64,000 nucleotides of DNA from Haloferax sp046557615 (GTDB lineage: Archaea > Halobacteriota > Halobacteria > Halobacteriales > Haloferacaceae): the NCBI RefSeq assembly GCF_046557615.1, contig NZ_JBKIII010000004.1:91303-155302 (forward strand), written 5' to 3'. The notes beneath the pieces are model-generated. The model worked only from the letters and a program-made list of their open reading frames with translations. It was not told the origin of the DNA and made no database searches. Position 1 is the first letter of the stretch. Every line of letters begins with the position of its first letter. This document shows, piece after piece, positions 8,001 to 15,186 of the stretch. Made by a program: the position numbers and the translations under genes.

Positions 8001-9164
8001 ATGCGAGACGTGTACGTCGTCGGAGCGGGCCAATCGAAGTATGGCGCGTTTCCGGACGAAAGTTACCGGTCGCTGTTCGAGACGGCCTTCGAATCGGCCC
8101 TGGACAGCGCCGGTGGAATCGACCCGAACGATATCGACGAGGCAGTCGTCGGGTCACTCGGTGTCGGGGGACGACAACTTGGACTGTCCGGCCCAGCCGT
8201 GACCGAACACGTGGGACTCCACGGTGTCCCCTGTTCGAGAATCGAAAACGCCTGTGCTGCGAGCGGCTACGCAGTTCGACAGGCTGTCCAAGCGGTCAAG
8301 AGTGGGATGGCCGACGTCGCCCTCGCCGGCGGCTACGAGGTCATGACCGACATGAGCGGCGACGTGGCGAAGTACTGGCTGGGCGTCAGTGGTGAAACCG
8401 AGTGGGAGCGACTCACCGGGACGACGTTCTCGGGTGTGTACGCACAGATGGCATCTGCGTACATCGACGCCTACGACGCCTCTTCCGACCACTTCTCGAA
8501 AGTCGCCGTAAAGAACCACGCGAACGGCGCGAAGAATCCGAAAGCACACCTCGGATTTACCTGCTCGTTCGACGACGCGCGCAATGCCCCCGTGGTCGCC
8601 GACCCACTGAACCTGTATCACTGCTGTCCGACCTCTGACGGCGCGGCGGCGGTCATCGTCGCCAGCGAAGAATTTGCGAAGAAGTGCGATAGTGCCGTCC
8701 GCGTCGCGGGCGTCGGTGCCGCCTCCGAACGCGTCGGCCTGTTCCAGCGTGACAGTTACACGTCGATTCGCTCCACCGAGCAGGCCGCAAACACGGCCTA
8801 CGAGATGGCTGGACTCGGCCCCGACGACATAGACTTCGCAGAGGTACACGACTGCTTTGCCATCGCCGAACTCCTCGCCTACGAAGACCTTGGATTCTGT
8901 GGCCGCGGCGAAGCCCCCGACCTCATCGACGAAGGCATCACCGAACTCGATGGTGACCTTCCTGTCAACCCCTCCGGCGGCCTCAAGTCCAAAGGCCATC
9001 CAATCGGTGCGACGGGTGCGGGCCAAGTGGTCGAAGCGTTCTCGCAACTCACCGGGCAGGCTGGAGAGAGGCAGATACCGGATGCGAAGGTCGGGCTTAC
9101 CCACAACGTCGGTGGGTCCGGCGGTGCCGCAGTTGTCCACATCCTCGAAGGGGGTGTTCTCTGA
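8001..9164 (+). CDS. SCP2-type (acetyl-CoA acetyltransferase-like) thiolase
   Basis: 387 residues of the SCP-x/SCP2 thiolase branch. The nucleophilic Cys is at position 85 (ENACAASGY), the HDCF-type motif is EVHDCFAIAELL, and GHPIGATGAGQ is near the C-terminus. The start at 8001 (MRDVYVVGAG) is the family start; in-frame upstream ATG codons add unrelated residues. The stop overlaps the next gene by one base. In many archaea such thiolases form a complex with an HMG-CoA-synthase-like protein and a DUF35 OB-fold/zinc-ribbon protein; the next gene encodes both of these fused. Its substrate here could be an acyl-CoA of the phenylacetate route or acetoacetyl-CoA. Confidence 0.88.
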   Translation: MRDVYVVGAGQSKYGAFPDESYRSLFETAFESALDSAGGIDPNDIDEAVVGSLGVGGRQLGLSGPAVTEHVGLHGVPCSRIENACAASGYAVRQAVQAVKSGMADVALAGGYEVMTDMSGDVAKYWLGVSGETEWERLTGTTFSGVYAQMASAYIDAYDASSDHFSKVAVKNHANGAKNPKAHLGFTCSFDDARNAPVVADPLNLYHCCPTSDGAAAVIVASEEFAKKCDSAVRVAGVGAASERVGLFQRDSYTSIRSTEQAANTAYEMAGLGPDDIDFAEVHDCFAIAELLAYEDLGFCGRGEAPDLIDEGITELDGDLPVNPSGGLKSKGHPIGATGAGQVVEAFSQLTGQAGERQIPDAKVGLTHNVGGSGGAAVVHILEGGVL

Positions 9165-10594
9165 TGCACATCGCTGGAATCGGTGCGTACGTCCCCCGAT
9201 ACTTCCTCACCGCTGAAACCTACCGCGAGGCGTGGGGGAAAGGCGGCGCAGCAGGCGTCGAGCAAGTCGCCGTCCCCGACGCTGACGAGGACACGCTGAC
9301 GATGGCCGCCGAAGCAGGGAGACGCGCTCTCGATGCAACGGACACCGATGCCGAAACCATCACACACCTCGCGTTTGCGACGACCACGCCGCCCATCGAA
9401 GCAGAGGAAATCGTCGTCCGTCTCGCGTCACTCCTCGGCGTTCCAGAAAGCGCGACGATGCGCCAGTTTAGCGGCGGGACACGAGCGGGCGTCGGTGCGC
9501 TCGCATCCATCACGGCGCTGGATACTGATGGCCCGGCACTCGTCGTCGTCGCAGATAGCCCACAAGGTGCGCCCGAGAGCGACGAAGCCGCGGGTGCTGG
9601 CGCAGGGGCAGTCGCACTGCTGCTGACCGACGATGGACCGGTCGAAATCGACGCAGTAGGTGAGTACGGCGAGCCATACCCCGGAACTAGCTTCCGCCGA
9701 CAGGGGAGTTCAGCGACCGAATCTATCGGCATCACGAAGTACGAACGACGTTCCTACACGTCGGCAGTCGGCGGTGCAGTCGAGGCACTGGAGACAGACA
9801 TCTCGAACGTCGATGCGGTTGCACTCACAGCACCAGATGGGAAGCTTCCGTACCGTGCCGCTCGCACGCTGGGCGTTTCGAGCGCGCAAATCATGACCGG
9901 AACGGTCGTCTCGAAAACTGGAGATACCGGAGCGGCAAGTCCACTGCTCGGCCTCGCATCCGCGTTCGACGACAGTGCCAAAGCAGTTCTCGTCGTCGGG
10001 TATGGGTCCGGCGCAGGCGCGACTGCACTGCAACTCTCGGCCACGGGCGAGGTTCCCGTCTCGGGCGTATTCGAAGGTGATACCGAACTCTCCTACGCCG
10101 AAGCACTGCGTCGGCGCGGGACCATCACCGGTAAAGAGCCGGAAGGCGGCGGTGCGTACGTGAGCATCCCGACGTGGCGGCAGACGATTCCACAGCGCCA
10201 TCGCCTCGTTGCGGGCGAGTGTCGCGCGTGTGGCGCGCTGTCGTTCCCGCCGGAAGGGGCGTGCTTCGAGTGCCACGCAACCGAGGGCTACGACGAAGTG
10301 ACGCTTCCCGGGACGGGTACCGTCGAAGCGACGACAGTCATTGGACAAGGCGGCGCACCACCCGAGTTCGTCGAACAGCAGCAACGCTCCGGAGCGTTCG
10401 GCGTCGCCATCGTCGCCTTCGACGGTCCCGAGGACGACGACAGAACAGTGAGCGTCCCCGCACAGGTCGTCAACTCACCTGTGGACGTGCCATCGATGGG
10501 CGATACCGTCGAAGCAGTACCGCGCCGCATCTACGAACAAGAAGGCGTGATTCGGTACGGTTTCAAAGTCGTCCCAGTTGACGGTCGCCGGTAG
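9164..10594 (+). CDS. HMG-CoA-synthase-like domain fused to DUF35 zinc-ribbon/OB-fold domain
   Basis: 476 residues in two parts. Residues 1 to about 325 have the thiolase-fold layout of HMG-CoA synthase (MHIAGIGAYVPRYFLT start; APDGKLPYRAARTLG near 223-237). Residues about 340-476 are a DUF35 domain: a four-Cys zinc ribbon (Cys353, 356, 367, 370: ECRACG, CFEC) then an OB-fold. The first 352 residues contain no cysteine at all; the nucleophile region reads MRQFSGGTRAGVG, and the usual catalytic His before the PNGK-type motif is replaced (LTAPDGK). So the condensing activity should be absent. I infer a CoA-ester-binding scaffold for the thiolase encoded immediately upstream with one-base overlap. 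Confidence 0.82.
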   Translation: MHIAGIGAYVPRYFLTAETYREAWGKGGAAGVEQVAVPDADEDTLTMAAEAGRRALDATDTDAETITHLAFATTTPPIEAEEIVVRLASLLGVPESATMRQFSGGTRAGVGALASITALDTDGPALVVVADSPQGAPESDEAAGAGAGAVALLLTDDGPVEIDAVGEYGEPYPGTSFRRQGSSATESIGITKYERRSYTSAVGGAVEALETDISNVDAVALTAPDGKLPYRAARTLGVSSAQIMTGTVVSKTGDTGAASPLLGLASAFDDSAKAVLVVGYGSGAGATALQLSATGEVPVSGVFEGDTELSYAEALRRRGTITGKEPEGGGAYVSIPTWRQTIPQRHRLVAGECRACGALSFPPEGACFECHATEGYDEVTLPGTGTVEATTVIGQGGAPPEFVEQQQRSGAFGVAIVAFDGPEDDDRTVSVPAQVVNSPVDVPSMGDTVEAVPRRIYEQEGVIRYGFKVVPVDGRR

Positions 10595-10621
10595 CACAGT
10601 CGTCGCAGTTTTTAACACCCC

Positions 10622-11782
10622 TCAGGGGCGTTCGAACACCGTCGCAACGCCCTGACCGAATCCGACACACATCGTCGCGAGTCCATACGTTCCGTCTCGT
10701 CTATCGAGTTCGTGGAGAAGCGTCGTCACGATCCGCGCCCCGGAGCAGCCGAGTGGATGGCCGAGAGCGATTGCGCCACCGTTGACGTTCAGTTTTTCCT
10801 CGTCGATTCCGAGTTCCTGTGCGCAGTAGAGACTCTGTGAGGCGAACGCTTCGTTGAGTTCCACGAGGTCGATATCGTCAATCGTGAGTCCCGCTTTGTC
10901 GAGGGCCGTGCGACTCGCCGCGATGGGTGCGATACCCATCTCTTCGGGGTCCACGCCGACGACGGCACGCGAAACGATACGCCCGAGAACTGGGAGGTCG
11001 TTTGCCTCTGCGTACGACTCTGCGGTGACGAGTGCCCCTGCCGCGCCGTCGGTGAGCGGCGAAGCGTTCCCGGGGGTGACCGATGCGTCTTCGTCGTCGG
11101 CGAAGACGGTTGGAAGCGACGAAAGCACGTCTAAGGAAGTGTCCTCTCGCGGGCCTTCGTCGTGTTCCACAACGCCGTCCGGCGTCTCGACGGGGACGAT
11201 TTCGGTCTCGAATCGGCCAGCGTCGCGGGCATCGAGTGCTCGTTGGTGAGACCGAAGCGCGAACTCGTCTTGGTCGTCGCGTGCAATGTCGTATCGGCGG
11301 GCGACCGTTTCGGCGGTGGCGCCCATCGAGAGCGACTTTCCGCCCTCGTAGCGTTCTTCGAGTGTCGGGTGAAGCCAATCAGAGAACGGAATCCGCGACA
11401 TGTGTTCGACACCGGCGGCGACGTACACGTCGCCATCACCCGCCTCGATTGCTCTGGCGGCGTCGTTGATGGTCGTCAGCGACGACCCGCAAAGTCGAGA
11501 GAGCGTCGCACCGGGGACGGATTCTGGGAATCCACCAGCCAAGAGTGCTTGACGTGCGAGGTTTCGTCCCTGTTCGTTCTCTTGGTTCGCACACCCGAGA
11601 CGGAAGTCGGCCCACGCTTCGGGTTCGACACCCGTCCGTGAGACGAGAGCGTCGAGAATCGCAATTGTGAGGTCTTCGGGGTAGCAGTCGGCGAAGCCAC
11701 CGTCTTTCTTTGCTTGTGGGGTTCGAACGGCATCGACGACGACGGCGCGCTCGCTGGGCCGGGGAGTGCTACTGCGACTCAT
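10622..11782 (-). CDS. Acetyl-CoA C-acyltransferase (thiolase), PaaJ-like
   Basis: 386 residues of the thiolase I/II family with all catalytic elements: Cys98 in LSRLCGSSLT, GHPLGCSGAR and the C-terminal CVGFGQG. These enzymes cleave 3-oxoacyl-CoA with CoA. In phenylacetate degradation PaaJ acts twice, on 3-oxo-5,6-dehydrosuberyl-CoA and on 3-oxoadipyl-CoA, and this is the best candidate in the window. It converges with the preceding HMGCS/DUF35 gene and diverges from the 3-hydroxyacyl-CoA dehydrogenase gene at 11865; the 82 bases between them must hold both promoters. Confidence 0.9.
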   Translation of the reverse strand: MSRSSTPRPSERAVVVDAVRTPQAKKDGGFADCYPEDLTIAILDALVSRTGVEPEAWADFRLGCANQENEQGRNLARQALLAGGFPESVPGATLSRLCGSSLTTINDAARAIEAGDGDVYVAAGVEHMSRIPFSDWLHPTLEERYEGGKSLSMGATAETVARRYDIARDDQDEFALRSHQRALDARDAGRFETEIVPVETPDGVVEHDEGPREDTSLDVLSSLPTVFADDEDASVTPGNASPLTDGAAGALVTAESYAEANDLPVLGRIVSRAVVGVDPEEMGIAPIAASRTALDKAGLTIDDIDLVELNEAFASQSLYCAQELGIDEEKLNVNGGAIALGHPLGCSGARIVTTLLHELDRRDGTYGLATMCVGFGQGVATVFERP

Positions 11783-11831
11783 ACCACTGTGTGCGAGGCT
11801 ATCCGTCTTGAATCTTCACTAACCAAGGCAA

Positions 11832-11839
11832 ACGATTAT
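11832..11839 (+). promoter_or_regulatory. TATA-like element of the 3-hydroxyacyl-CoA dehydrogenase gene
   Basis: GATTATGA centred about 29 bases before the ATG at 11865. It overlaps an alternative in-frame ATG at 11838, so if this is the TATA box the 11838 start cannot be on the transcript. Confidence 0.4.
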
Positions 11840-11864
11840 GAGGATTCCCGAAGGCCTTCCGATA

Positions 11865-12749
11865 ATGAACGTGAGTGTACTCGGCGCTGGCACGATGGGC
11901 CACGGAATCGCCCAAGTCGCCGCGATGGCCGGTCACGACGTAACCATGCGCGACATCGAGGAGGAATACGTCGAAAATGGACTCGAAGCAATCGAGTCGA
12001 ACCTCCAAGGTGGCGTCGCCCGGGACAAAGTGACCGAAAGCGAGATGGCAGAGACGCTCGACCGGATTTCGATTACGACCGAACTCGAAGACGCAGTCAC
12101 TGGCTCTGACCTCGTCGTCGAGGCTGTTCCCGAGAAGATGGCCCTCAAACAGCAGACGATGCAAGACGTCGAGGCGCTCGTCAGCGACGAGACGGTCATC
12201 GCGTCGAACACCTCTTCGCTCTCTGTCACCGAAATTATGAGCGCCCTCGATAAGCCCGAACGTGGAGTAGGTCTCCACTTCTTCAATCCCGTTCACATCA
12301 TGGCGCTGGTCGAAGTCGTCATCGCCGAGCAGACGAGTTCGGAGACGCTGACGTTCGCCCGCGAGTTCGTCGAAGGAATCGACAAGACCGCCGTCGAAGT
12401 CGGCGACTCGCCCGGCTTTGCCTCGTCTCGTCTCGGCGTCGCACTCGGTGTCGAAGCCATGCGGATGGTCCAAGAGGGCGTCGCCTCGCCTGCCGACATC
12501 GACGCCGCGATGGAACTCGGCTACAACCACCCAATGGGGCCGGTCGAACTCGGCGATGTGGTCGGTCTCGACGTTCGACTCGGGATTCTCGAATATCTCC
12601 GCGAAGAGTTGGGCGAGCGATTCCGACCGCCACAGATTCTCAAGCGCAAGGTTCGTGCCGGGAAACTCGGCAAGAAGAGCGGTGAAGGCTTCTACGTCTG
12701 GGAAGATGGCGAAATCGTCGGTGCGAGCGAGGACGTGATGGACCGATGA
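11865..12749 (+). CDS. 3-hydroxyacyl-CoA dehydrogenase (PaaH/HbdA type)
   Basis: 294 residues. The N-terminal Rossmann motif VLGAGTMGHGIAQVAA begins at residue 5, the catalytic His and the HFFNPV motif lie near residue 140, and the C-terminal helical domain has SPGFASSRLG and NHPMGPVELGD. It oxidises L-3-hydroxyacyl-CoA with NAD. The start at 11865 (MNVSVLG) places the Rossmann fold at the N-terminus as in the family. Its stop overlaps the enoyl-CoA hydratase start by four bases, so the two form a beta-oxidation pair equivalent to PaaH with PaaF or PaaG. Confidence 0.92.
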   Translation: MNVSVLGAGTMGHGIAQVAAMAGHDVTMRDIEEEYVENGLEAIESNLQGGVARDKVTESEMAETLDRISITTELEDAVTGSDLVVEAVPEKMALKQQTMQDVEALVSDETVIASNTSSLSVTEIMSALDKPERGVGLHFFNPVHIMALVEVVIAEQTSSETLTFAREFVEGIDKTAVEVGDSPGFASSRLGVALGVEAMRMVQEGVASPADIDAAMELGYNHPMGPVELGDVVGLDVRLGILEYLREELGERFRPPQILKRKVRAGKLGKKSGEGFYVWEDGEIVGASEDVMDR

Positions 12750-13552
12750 GCGAGGTCCAGGCTGTCGCCGAAGAATGTGAAACAGTCGATGTGACCATCC
12801 ACGACGATGGCGTCGTCACGGTTACACTGAACCGGCCAGATGCACGGAACGCGCTGAACGCAACGCTCCGTGCCGAACTCAAACGCGTACTCGGCGCCAT
12901 CGAGGAGAGCAGCGCGAAAGTCGTCGTCCTCACGGGTGCAAACGAGGCGAAAGCGTTCGTCGCTGGCGCAGACGTGAAGGAACTCCGCGAACGCGACATG
13001 CTCGAACAGCGCGAAGCGAGCAAGCGCCCGCGAGTCTACGAGTGTGTCGATGACCTCAGACAACCCGTTATCGCCCGCATCAACGGTCATGCCCTCGGGG
13101 GAGGATGCGAACTCATCCAAGCCTGTGACGTTCGCATCGCCCACGAACGCGCGAAAATCGGACAGCCCGAAATCAATCTCGGAATCATGCCCGGCGGCGG
13201 CGGTACCCAACGACTCGTCCGTCTCGTCGGTGAAGGCCACGCGATGCGTCTGATTCTCAGCGGCGAACTCATCTCCGCAAAGGAAGCAGCCCGAATCGGC
13301 CTCGTCGACGAAGTGTACAACGGACCCGAGTTCGACGACCGAGTGTACGAACTCGCCGAGATGATGGCCACGAAAAGTCCGGTTGCTCTCGAATATGCGA
13401 AGAAAGCCATCAAAGCCGCCTCCAGAATGGACCTCGAACAGGGAATCGAGTACGAAGCAGAACTCTTCGCTCAACTGTTTGCCACGCCCGACAAGAACGA
13501 AGGCATCGACGCGTTCTTCGAGGACCGCGACCCAGAGTGGGACGAGCGCTGA
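12746..13552 (+). CDS. Enoyl-CoA hydratase/isomerase (PaaF/PaaG type)
   Basis: 268 residues of the crotonase family. The oxyanion-hole segments FVAGADVKEL and HALGGGCELI and both catalytic acids of true hydratases (Glu in GGCEL and Glu in GQPEI) are present, followed by MPGGGGTQRL. The phenylacetate route needs two crotonases (isomerase PaaG and hydratase PaaF); only this one is in the window, and with both acids present hydratase activity is the better guess. It is followed within two bases by the first GTTCGAA inverted repeat and a T7 run. Confidence 0.9.
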   Translation: MSEVQAVAEECETVDVTIHDDGVVTVTLNRPDARNALNATLRAELKRVLGAIEESSAKVVVLTGANEAKAFVAGADVKELRERDMLEQREASKRPRVYECVDDLRQPVIARINGHALGGGCELIQACDVRIAHERAKIGQPEINLGIMPGGGGTQRLVRLVGEGHAMRLILSGELISAKEAARIGLVDEVYNGPEFDDRVYELAEMMATKSPVALEYAKKAIKAASRMDLEQGIEYEAELFAQLFATPDKNEGIDAFFEDRDPEWDER

Positions 13553-13553
13553 C

Positions 13554-13570
13554 GTTCGAACAGTTCGAAC
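13554..13570. promoter_or_regulatory. 17-bp inverted repeat, copy 1 (candidate IclR operator; possible terminator)
   Basis: GTTCGAACAGTTCGAAC fits GTTCGAA-N3-TTCGAAC exactly. It starts two bases after the enoyl-CoA hydratase stop and is followed by seven Ts (13572-13578), so it might serve as a transcription end signal. The other three copies lack a T run, which favours a protein-binding site. Confidence 0.7.
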
Positions 13571-13710
13571 GTTTTTTTGACGGTCACCTATCGAACAGAG
13601 CAAGGAGTTGGGAGAGACAGCCGAGAACGATGCCTGGGGGCGGTACAACAGCGGACACGGTGGTGTTGGCCTCGCAGTTTTCCGTGACCGACGTTGGGGA
13701 GACACACTAA

Positions 13711-13727
13711 GTTCGAACCTTTCGAAC
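13711..13727. promoter_or_regulatory. 17-bp inverted repeat, copy 2 (candidate IclR operator)
   Basis: GTTCGAACCTTTCGAAC, an exact match to GTTCGAA-N3-TTCGAAC with a different spacer. It lies in the middle of the gene-free region, away from any recognised start codon. Confidence 0.7.
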
Positions 13728-13943
13728 AGAAACCGATTCACAGTGTGAACGAACTGCGAATAAGCCCGTGACACCAGAATACCAGTCGTTCGAGTGGTAT
13801 GGAGAATGAAACAAGGCAAACCGAACGCCGTCAGCGTATCTCGCGCTGGTCGGAATCACGAGACATTACATCAGTACATTTGTAATACTTCGACATCAAT
13901 TTGAGATGAACACGGTGCAAAAACCAGCTCTCTGAGCAAGATA

Positions 13944-13960
13944 GTTCGAGTAGTTCGAAC
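13944..13960. promoter_or_regulatory. 17-bp inverted repeat, copy 3 (one mismatch)
   Basis: GTTCGAGTAGTTCGAAC differs from the consensus at one base (position 7). It ends 14 bases beyond the 3' end of the iclR gene. Confidence 0.6.
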
Positions 13961-13973
13961 GAAAAGGCGAAGT

Positions 13974-14741
13974 TCAGGAGAAGTTGAGGTTGATTTCGAC
14001 TTCGTTTGCCGCTCCGAGCAAGAGGTCCGCGATGTCGCCAGTCAGCCGGTCGTCGTTGAGTCGATTCGACGGTCCAGAGATACTGAGCGCACCGACTGGA
14101 ATGCCATCGGTGTCGGTGATAGCCACACCAATCGCGTGGAGTTTCGGGACGATTTCTTCGCGGTTGAGCGCGTACCCTCGTTCGCGAATCGTCGCTAACT
14201 CTGTGCTGAGTTCGTCCGGATCGGTAATCGTCTTCGTGGTCTTCGCGGGGAGGCCATGTTCGTCGATGATTTCGTTCACTCGCTCGTCTGAGAAGGCCGA
14301 AAGAATCGCTTTGCCAGCGGCGATTTGATGGAGGTACGTCTGTGTTCCATCGCGGGCGGGCGTCCGCACCGACTGGTGGCCGCCAGCACCGTAGAGGTGG
14401 ACACCGCGGCCCTGTTCCTCGGTGATGCACCACACTTTTTCACCGGTCTGCTCGGCGAGTTCCTCGACTTTCGGCCGTGCAACCTCGTACAGTGGATGTT
14501 CGTTTCGGGCGTGGATACCGAAGTCAAGGAGTCGAAGACCGATTCGATAGCCGTCGTCGTCGGGGACGACGAACCCTTCGCGCTCGAGCGTCTTCAGGTG
14601 TCTGTGGACCGTACTCTTCGCTAACCCGAGTTCCGTGGCGAGCGCGGTCGGACCCTGTGGCCCGTCAGTCTTCAGGCATTCGAGGATAGCAACGGCCGTC
14701 GTCGCCGTCTTCACCGGTCTACGTTGTCCCTCCTGCGTCAT
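13974..14741 (-). CDS. IclR-family transcriptional regulator
   Basis: 255 residues with the two IclR domains: an N-terminal winged helix (VAILECLKTDGPQGPTALAT, then LAKSTVHRHLKTLEREGFV, about residues 15-60) and the effector-binding domain (LAEQTGEKVWCITEEQGRG; IAAGKAILSAF; REEIVPKLHAIGVAI). The ATG at 14741 gives the usual family length; in-frame sequence further upstream is unrelated. IclR proteins commonly bind short palindromes and respond to aromatic or organic acids. Four copies of one 17-bp inverted repeat lie around this gene, one of them 36-52 bases before its own start, so autoregulation and control of the divergent EthD operon are the likely scheme. Confidence 0.92.
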   Translation of the reverse strand: MTQEGQRRPVKTATTAVAILECLKTDGPQGPTALATELGLAKSTVHRHLKTLEREGFVVPDDDGYRIGLRLLDFGIHARNEHPLYEVARPKVEELAEQTGEKVWCITEEQGRGVHLYGAGGHQSVRTPARDGTQTYLHQIAAGKAILSAFSDERVNEIIDEHGLPAKTTKTITDPDELSTELATIRERGYALNREEIVPKLHAIGVAITDTDGIPVGALSISGPSNRLNDDRLTGDIADLLLGAANEVEINLNFS

Positions 14742-14776
14742 GGTACGACACTCGTGAGGCAGAGACCAAAAGTCTT

Positions 14777-14793
14777 GTTCGAATCTTTCGAAC
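14777..14793. promoter_or_regulatory. 17-bp inverted repeat, copy 4, in the iclR / EthD divergent promoter
   Basis: GTTCGAATCTTTCGAAC, an exact match to the consensus, located 36-52 bases upstream of iclR and 72-88 bases upstream of the EthD gene. This is the most telling copy because of its promoter position. Confidence 0.75.
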
Positions 14794-14833
14794 GCGAGGG
14801 GCAGACCGGAAGACTCCGCGACGGCGATAGAGC

Positions 14834-14842
14834 AAAGTAATC
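14834..14842 (+). promoter_or_regulatory. TATA-like element of the EthD gene
   Basis: AAAGTAATC centred about 27 bases before the ATG at 14865. Confidence 0.4.
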
Positions 14843-14864
14843 CCGAGTGGGATATCGGACGCAC

Positions 14865-15185
14865 ATGATTAAATTGGTGAATTTGGTCGTCAAAAAGGAC
14901 GAGTATTCGCACGAGGAGTTCGTCGAGCGCTGGATGGGTGACCACGCCGAGATGGCAAAGGAACTCCCCGGGCTGAAGAAGTACGTCACGAGCCTTCCGA
15001 CCGCACCAGAACGCTCCGAGTACGACGGCGTCGTCGAACTCTACTTCGAAGACATGGGTGCGTTGAAAACGGCGTTCGAATCCGAAATAGGCGAAGCAGT
15101 CAACGCCGACGCCGCAGAGTTCATCGACATGGAACAAGGACCGACGCTGTACGTCGACGAAGAAACCCAACTGGACGACGCGTAA
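14865..15185 (+). CDS. EthD-domain protein
   Basis: 106 residues of the EthD ferredoxin-like dimeric alpha/beta barrel family: MIKLVNLVVKKDEYSHEEF then ERWMGDHAEMAKELPGLKKY, the D/NH..A...PG..RY pattern, and DGVVELYFEDMGAL. EthD proteins accompany catabolic enzymes; some relatives are dehydratases or cyclases, many have no assigned reaction. Start at 14865 places the first beta strand at the N-terminus. One base separates it from the ThDP-enzyme gene, so they form an operon. A double-domain relative is encoded at 18924-19655. Confidence 0.85.
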   Translation: MIKLVNLVVKKDEYSHEEFVERWMGDHAEMAKELPGLKKYVTSLPTAPERSEYDGVVELYFEDMGALKTAFESEIGEAVNADAAEFIDMEQGPTLYVDEETQLDDA

Positions 15186-15186
15186 G

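Larger units (their letters stand above)
13571..13973. other. Gene-free 400-bp region between the beta-oxidation pair and iclR
   Basis: No credible coding frame. It contains two further copies of the 17-bp inverted repeat (13711-13727 and 13944-13960) and an AT-rich stretch near 13860-13905. A 26-codon frame beginning at 13630 has no family resemblance. A small RNA or short operon leader cannot be excluded. Confidence 0.5.

Noticed and set aside
13554..13578. Copy 1 of the inverted repeat as only a terminator
   Set aside because: The same 17-bp repeat occurs three more times without a T run, so terminator function alone does not explain it.
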